Positions 6,231-9,403 of a stretch of 9,403 nt of DNA are shown one piece after another. The notes beneath the pieces were generated by a model, which was given only the letters and a program-made list of their open reading frames with translations, had not been told where the DNA came from and made no database searches. This DNA comes from Rudaea sp. Its GTDB lineage: Bacteria > Pseudomonadota > Gammaproteobacteria > Xanthomonadales > Rhodanobacteraceae. Each line of letters opens with the position of its first letter. Position 1 is the first letter of the stretch. The stretch spans positions 1 to 9,403 of the forward strand of contig JAICYA010000047.1 of NCBI GenBank assembly GCA_025934455.1, in the 5' to 3' direction. The translations under genes and the position numbers were made by a program.

Positions 6231-7856
6231 ATGGACGAGGACAAGACAAAACTCAGCGATCCCGATCTCGAACAAGGCGTCGAGTTGTCGATGATTCCGG
6301 ACGGCGGCATGCTGCTCGGGCACGCCCGGGGCGAGCCGGTGATGCTGGTTTGTCGCGGCAACGAGCTGTTCGCGATCGGCGCCATTTGCTCGCACTACGG
6401 CGCGCCGCTGGAACAGGGCTTGCTGGTCGGCGATACGGTTCGCTGTCCCTGGCACCACGCCTGCTTCAGCCTGCGCACCGGCGAGGCGCTGCGCGCGCCG
6501 GCGCGCGATCCGGTTTCACGCTGGGATATCGAGATCGTGCATGACCTGGCGCACCAGTTCACGCCGGCGCAGACGGTGATCGAAACCGTTTACGTTCGCG
6601 AAAAGCTGGAGCGGGTCGCGCCGCATGCCGGCCCGGTCACAGCCGGTACACCGGAATCGATCGTCATCATCGGCGGCGGCTCCGCCGGCAATGCCGCGGC
6701 GGAAACGTTGCGCCGCGAGGGCTACGCCGGCCGCATCACGATGCTCAGCGCCGACGCGGTGCTGCCGTGCGACCGGCCCAACCTGTCGAAGGGCTATCTC
6801 GCCGGCACCGCGACGGGAATGTCGAACCTTCTGCGTCCTGCGAAGTTCTATCGCGACAACCAGATCGACGTGCGGCTGAACACGCGCGTCGCGGCGATCG
6901 ACGCGGCAGCGCGACAGGTGCGGCTCGTGGACGGCAGCCACCATACCTACGATGCATTGCTGTTGGCCACCGGCGCGGAGCCCGTCCATCTCGACGCGCC
7001 CGGCGCGAACCTTTCGCACGTCCACTACCTGCGCACCGTCGCCGACAGCCAGGCGCTGGTCGCCGCGACCTTGCTTGCCAAGCACGTGGTGGTGATCGGC
7101 GCGAGTTTCATCGGCCTCGAGGTCGCCGCGTCGCTGCGCGCGCGCAATCTCGACGTGCACGTGGTAGCGCCGGAAGCGATCCCCATGCAGAAGATTCTTG
7201 GGCCGCAAGTCGGGGCATTCATCCGCCGGCTCCATGAACAGCATGGTGTGACATTCCATCTCGGCGCCACGGCGACCGCCATCGACGCGCGTGGCGTCAC
7301 GCTGAAAAACGGCGACATCCTGACGGCCGATCTGGTCGTGATCGGGATCGGCGTGCGGCCTGCGATCGCGCTGGCCGAACAGGCTGGACTCGACGTCGAT
7401 CGCGGCGTCGCCGTCGACGAACATCTCGAAACCAGCGTGCCGGGAATTTATGCCGCCGGCGACATCGCCCGCTGGCCCGACCGGCTCACAGGCGAGTCGA
7501 TCCGGGCCGAACATTTCGTGGTGGCCGAACGTCAGGGACAAACCGCGGCGCGCAACATGCTTGGTCGCCGCGAACCCTTCGACGCCGTGCCATTCTTCTG
7601 GACCGAGCAATACGACCTCGGCATCGCCTACGTCGGCCACGCGGAACACTGGGACAGCACCGAAATCGACGGCGACCTCGAAGCGCGCGACTGCTCGATC
7701 ACCTATCGGTACCGTGGCAGGAAACTGGCGGAGGCGATGATCCACCGCGATCTGGAAGGACTGCGCGCCGAGGTCGCGTTCGAGCGTGCGATCGGCGCCG
7801 GGACCTCGGCGGAAGGCCCGCCAACGGAGCATCATGCTAAATCCGCATCGGGTTGA
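6231..7856 (+). CDS. Rieske [2Fe-2S]-FAD/NAD oxidoreductase (AIFM3-like ferredoxin reductase)
   Basis: This 541-residue protein fuses an N-terminal Rieske domain (about 14-105) to a pyridine-nucleotide-disulfide-type reductase. Cluster ligands are visible: C53-S-H55 in CSHYGAPL and C72-P-W-H75 in CPWHHACF. The FAD site is VIIGGGSAGNAA (145-156), the NAD(P) site is VVIGASFIGLEVA (287-299), with Ser at the third motif position as in AIFM3-type proteins, and the second FAD motif is VPGIYAAGDIA (403-413). A reductase C-terminal domain follows (about 453-520, PFFWTEQYDLGIAYVG). Such proteins move electrons from NAD(P)H through FAD to an iron-sulfur protein or oxygenase; the partner is unknown. ATG 6231 gives a short leader before the Rieske domain; ATG 6225 is equally compatible and neither has a strong Shine-Dalgarno (AGAG only). 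The last 20 residues are a low-complexity tail. Confidence 0.93.
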   Translation: MDEDKTKLSDPDLEQGVELSMIPDGGMLLGHARGEPVMLVCRGNELFAIGAICSHYGAPLEQGLLVGDTVRCPWHHACFSLRTGEALRAPARDPVSRWDIEIVHDLAHQFTPAQTVIETVYVREKLERVAPHAGPVTAGTPESIVIIGGGSAGNAAAETLRREGYAGRITMLSADAVLPCDRPNLSKGYLAGTATGMSNLLRPAKFYRDNQIDVRLNTRVAAIDAAARQVRLVDGSHHTYDALLLATGAEPVHLDAPGANLSHVHYLRTVADSQALVAATLLAKHVVVIGASFIGLEVAASLRARNLDVHVVAPEAIPMQKILGPQVGAFIRRLHEQHGVTFHLGATATAIDARGVTLKNGDILTADLVVIGIGVRPAIALAEQAGLDVDRGVAVDEHLETSVPGIYAAGDIARWPDRLTGESIRAEHFVVAERQGQTAARNMLGRREPFDAVPFFWTEQYDLGIAYVGHAEHWDSTEIDGDLEARDCSITYRYRGRKLAEAMIHRDLEGLRAEVAFERAIGAGTSAEGPPTEHHAKSASG

Positions 7857-7946
7857 GAACGATGCTGAAGGATCGCGCCTGCAGGCGTCATCAGTTCGAA
7901 GCGGTGCCGGCGAACAAAACCACGGGACGGCCGTCTGTTCGAAAAC

Positions 7947-7969
7947 CATTGATTTTCCCGTCCCAATGG
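7947..7969 (+). repeat. Small inverted repeat upstream of the HVA1-like gene
   Basis: CCATTG (7947-7952) pairs with CAATGG (7964-7969), and an overlapping alternative pairing exists between GGGACGG (7924-7930) and CCGTCCC (7958-7964). The two pairings share bases 7958-7964 and are partly exclusive. They lie just before AGGAGA (7976-7981), the ribosome binding site of the next gene. This may be a 5'-UTR fold, but the stems are short and could be chance. Confidence 0.25.
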
Positions 7970-7987
7970 CAGCACAGGAGAAGCACC

Positions 7988-8206
7988 ATGGCTACCGCAA
8001 AGAAAGCTGCGTTCAAGACGATTCCCGCGGGTACCAAGGTGACCTGGCACTACCGCAGCGCGATCGGCCACGGCACCGTGAAAGGCGTCCACAGGAAAGG
8101 CACCAACGCCGGCAACACCATGTATTCGATTGCACAACACGACCATCATCCGGGTGAGCCGGCGGTCGTCGTCCACTCCGGAAAAGCGCTGACGCGAGGG
8201 GAATAG
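7988..8206 (+). CDS. Small HVA1/DUF2945-like protein (TUDOR-like domain)
   Basis: The 72-residue product starts with a basic leader (MATAKKAAFKTI) and continues as a small beta-rich domain: AGTKVTWHYRSAIGHGTVKG (14-33), then a Thr/Asn loop, then 'MYSIAQHDHHPGEPAVVVHSGKAL' strands in the second half (45-68, sparsely stated). The K-V-x-W ... G-x-G-x-V ... Y-x-I/V ... V-V-H-x-x-x-A-L layout matches the hypervirulence-associated TUDOR (DUF2945) proteins, about 60-75 residues long. The family is widespread in Pseudomonadota and has no known biochemical activity; nucleic-acid or peptide binding is only a fold-based guess. ATG 7988 has AGGAGA (7976-7981) six bases upstream. It follows the Rieske oxidoreductase after 131 bases and precedes the thiamine-binding-protein gene by 92 bases. 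Confidence 0.82.
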   Translation: MATAKKAAFKTIPAGTKVTWHYRSAIGHGTVKGVHRKGTNAGNTMYSIAQHDHHPGEPAVVVHSGKALTRGE

Positions 8207-8298
8207 GTCATCGACACCCTTGTCGGAAGCCGGCAAACCGCTCCCACAAGGAATGCAGTCTGGAAACCGGAATCCGCGGACCGAATGGAGGGAAGATC

Positions 8299-8604
8299 AT
8301 GCTGGTGGCGTTTTCTGTCTTGCCAAGCGGCGGCGAAGCGAGTGACTCCTTTCACGATGCAGTCGCCGCTGCGGTGAAAGTCGTGCGTGCCTCCGGACTG
8401 CCCAATCGCACTGATTCGATGTTCACGACCCTTGAAGGCGAGTGGGACGAGGTCTTCGACGTCATCCGGCGGGTGGCCGATGCGGTATCGGCTTATGGCA
8501 AACGCGTCGATCTGGTGCTGAAGGCCGACATCCGGCCCGGTCACGGCAACGAGCTCACCGGAAAGCTCGAACGTCTCGAGCAGGCCATCGCCCGTCAACG
8601 CTGA
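8299..8604 (+). CDS. MTH1187-family thiamine-binding protein (DUF77)
   Basis: This 101-residue protein fits the Thiamine_BP/MTH1187/YkoF-like family: an N-terminal beta-strand MLVAFSVLPSG, then a helix (SFHDAVAAAVKVVRASGL, 17-34), then the family signature S40-M-F-T-T-L-E-G47 followed by an acidic helix (EWDEVFDVIRRVADAV, 48-63) and a strand (VDLVLKADIRPG, 70-81). Members form ferredoxin-like dimers or tetramers that bind thiamine or related pyrimidines in the cytoplasm; the physiological role is not settled. The start ATG has GGAGGGAA (8287-8294) at ideal spacing. A membrane cytochrome gene begins 39 bases downstream on the same strand and is probably co-transcribed; a functional link between the two is not obvious. 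No thiamine (TPP) riboswitch is visible upstream. Confidence 0.88.
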   Translation: MLVAFSVLPSGGEASDSFHDAVAAAVKVVRASGLPNRTDSMFTTLEGEWDEVFDVIRRVADAVSAYGKRVDLVLKADIRPGHGNELTGKLERLEQAIARQR

Positions 8605-8643
8605 CCTATTCGGCATCGACGATACACGCAGCGAGGTACCAGC

Positions 8644-9403
8644 ATGCAAGCGTCCCGGACTGATCCCCTCGAAGCCCGCGTCAGCAAGGCGAGTGGCAGC
8701 ATCCGGCCCGATTCCTGGCTGCCGCCGCAACCGGGTGAGGTGCCGCGGATCCGCGTGGGCAAGCGCTGGATCAACGTCTTGTGGATCCTGCCGGTCGCCT
8801 TCGTCGTCCTGATCCTCGGGATCGCGGTCTGCCAAGGTTTGTTCACAAGCCCCTGGTTTCAGCAATTCGTCGTGCGCTATCCGGGCATATCCAAGTCCGC
8901 GATGGTGGTTCAAGGCGGCTACCCGTTGTGGCTGCGGGTGGAACACTTCCTCAACATGCTCTTCATGTTCTTCATCATTCGGTCGGGCATCCAGATCCTC
9001 GCGGACCACCCGCGCCTTTACTGGAACCGGGATTGCACCCCTGATACCGACTGGTTCCGCTTCCTGCATTCGGTTCCGAAAGACCGAGTATGGAAGTCAC
9101 GGAAGGACGCGGACGGCCGCGTCGTCAAAACCCTGGACGTGCTCGTTTCGCCCGAACATGTGTGGACGTCCAAAAGCGACTCGGTGACCATTCCGGGGTG
9201 GCTGGGCATTCCGGGCATCCGCCACACGGTCGGGCCCGCGCGCTGGTGGCACTTCTCCATCAACCTGTTGTGGGTACTGAACGGCGCGGCGTTTTACGGG
9301 ATGCTGTTTGCCACCGACCAGTGGCAACGGCTGATACCGACGACGTGGGCGGTGTTCCCCAACGCGCTCACGGTGGTGATTCAATACTGGTCGCTGCATT
9401 TTC
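8644..9403 (+). CDS. Cytochrome b/b6-type membrane subunit (Ni-hydrogenase/b561-like), 3' end outside window
   Basis: The visible 253 residues begin with a soluble, proline-rich leader (1-40), then a membrane helix (43-63), a periplasmic or cytoplasmic loop, and a second helix bearing YPLWLRVEHFLNMLFMF (93-109, His101). A long polar loop with ILADHPRLYW (118-127) follows, then RWWHFSINLLWVLNG (200-214, His203), and the protein runs off the right edge at WSLHF, another probable histidine-bearing region. The histidines suggest haem b ligands. This layout, with a long insert between haem helices, is seen in cytochrome b subunits that pass electrons between quinones and a molybdopterin or similar oxidoreductase, which is often encoded next. 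Which partner applies here lies outside the window. Start ATG 8644 has GCGAGG seven bases upstream. No stop occurs before the edge. Confidence 0.85.
   Translation, partial: MQASRTDPLEARVSKASGSIRPDSWLPPQPGEVPRIRVGKRWINVLWILPVAFVVLILGIAVCQGLFTSPWFQQFVVRYPGISKSAMVVQGGYPLWLRVEHFLNMLFMFFIIRSGIQILADHPRLYWNRDCTPDTDWFRFLHSVPKDRVWKSRKDADGRVVKTLDVLVSPEHVWTSKSDSVTIPGWLGIPGIRHTVGPARWWHFSINLLWVLNGAAFYGMLFATDQWQRLIPTTWAVFPNALTVVIQYWSLHF

Noticed and set aside
6516..7949. Minus-strand frame of 477 residues
   Set aside because: Antisense shadow of the Rieske-FAD oxidoreductase, which has all cofactor motifs in the plus frame.
8146..9069. Minus-strand frame of 307 residues
   Set aside because: Lies opposite the thiamine-binding-protein and cytochrome b genes, which have recognisable family motifs and good ribosome binding sites.

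Overview
The window is high-GC, densely coded DNA. The gene content (outer-membrane-type lipoprotein, Nramp and CDF transporters, CsbD, DUF1328 and PRC-barrel stress proteins, an SdhD-like fragment of the alpha/xanthomonad type) suggests a Gram-negative Pseudomonadota chromosome. Xanthomonadales or a related group is a reasonable guess from the SdhD-like sequence, but no rRNA or other taxonomic marker is present. I see no transposase, tRNA, rRNA, CRISPR array or phage gene.

Layout. (1) 1-881, minus: the N-terminal part of a phospholipase D-superfamily lipoprotein that runs off the left edge. (2) 882-1829: about 0.95 kb with no convincing gene; the long open frames on both strands lack family motifs and ribosome binding sites. 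(3) 1830-3284, plus: four small genes, each with its own Shine-Dalgarno sequence: a DUF1328 membrane peptide, a CsbD-family protein, a secreted protein of unknown function and a PRC-barrel protein. Inverted repeats lie before the first gene and between several of the others. (4) 5893-3334, minus: a probable metal-transport operon, made of a truncated SdhD-like reading frame whose stop overlaps the start of an Nramp-family transporter, followed 50 bases later by a ZnT9-like cation diffusion facilitator. (5) 6231-7856, plus: a Rieske [2Fe-2S]/FAD/NAD oxidoreductase of the AIFM3-like type, divergent from the metal operon. (6) 7988-9403, plus: a small HVA1/DUF2945-like protein, an MTH1187-type thiamine-binding protein and the start of a di-haem cytochrome b-type membrane subunit cut by the right edge.

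How they may work together: regions 3 and 6 contain small proteins often linked to general or envelope stress. Region 4 pairs two metal transporters of unusual subtypes, and the divergent Rieske reductase suggests a redox/metal theme, but that link is inference from position only. The observations most worth a second look are the SdhD fragment with a substituted haem-ligand position coupled to the Nramp gene, the non-canonical metal site of that Nramp protein, and a strong 14-base-pair hairpin after csbD. I found no clear evidence of a wholly new multi-gene system.
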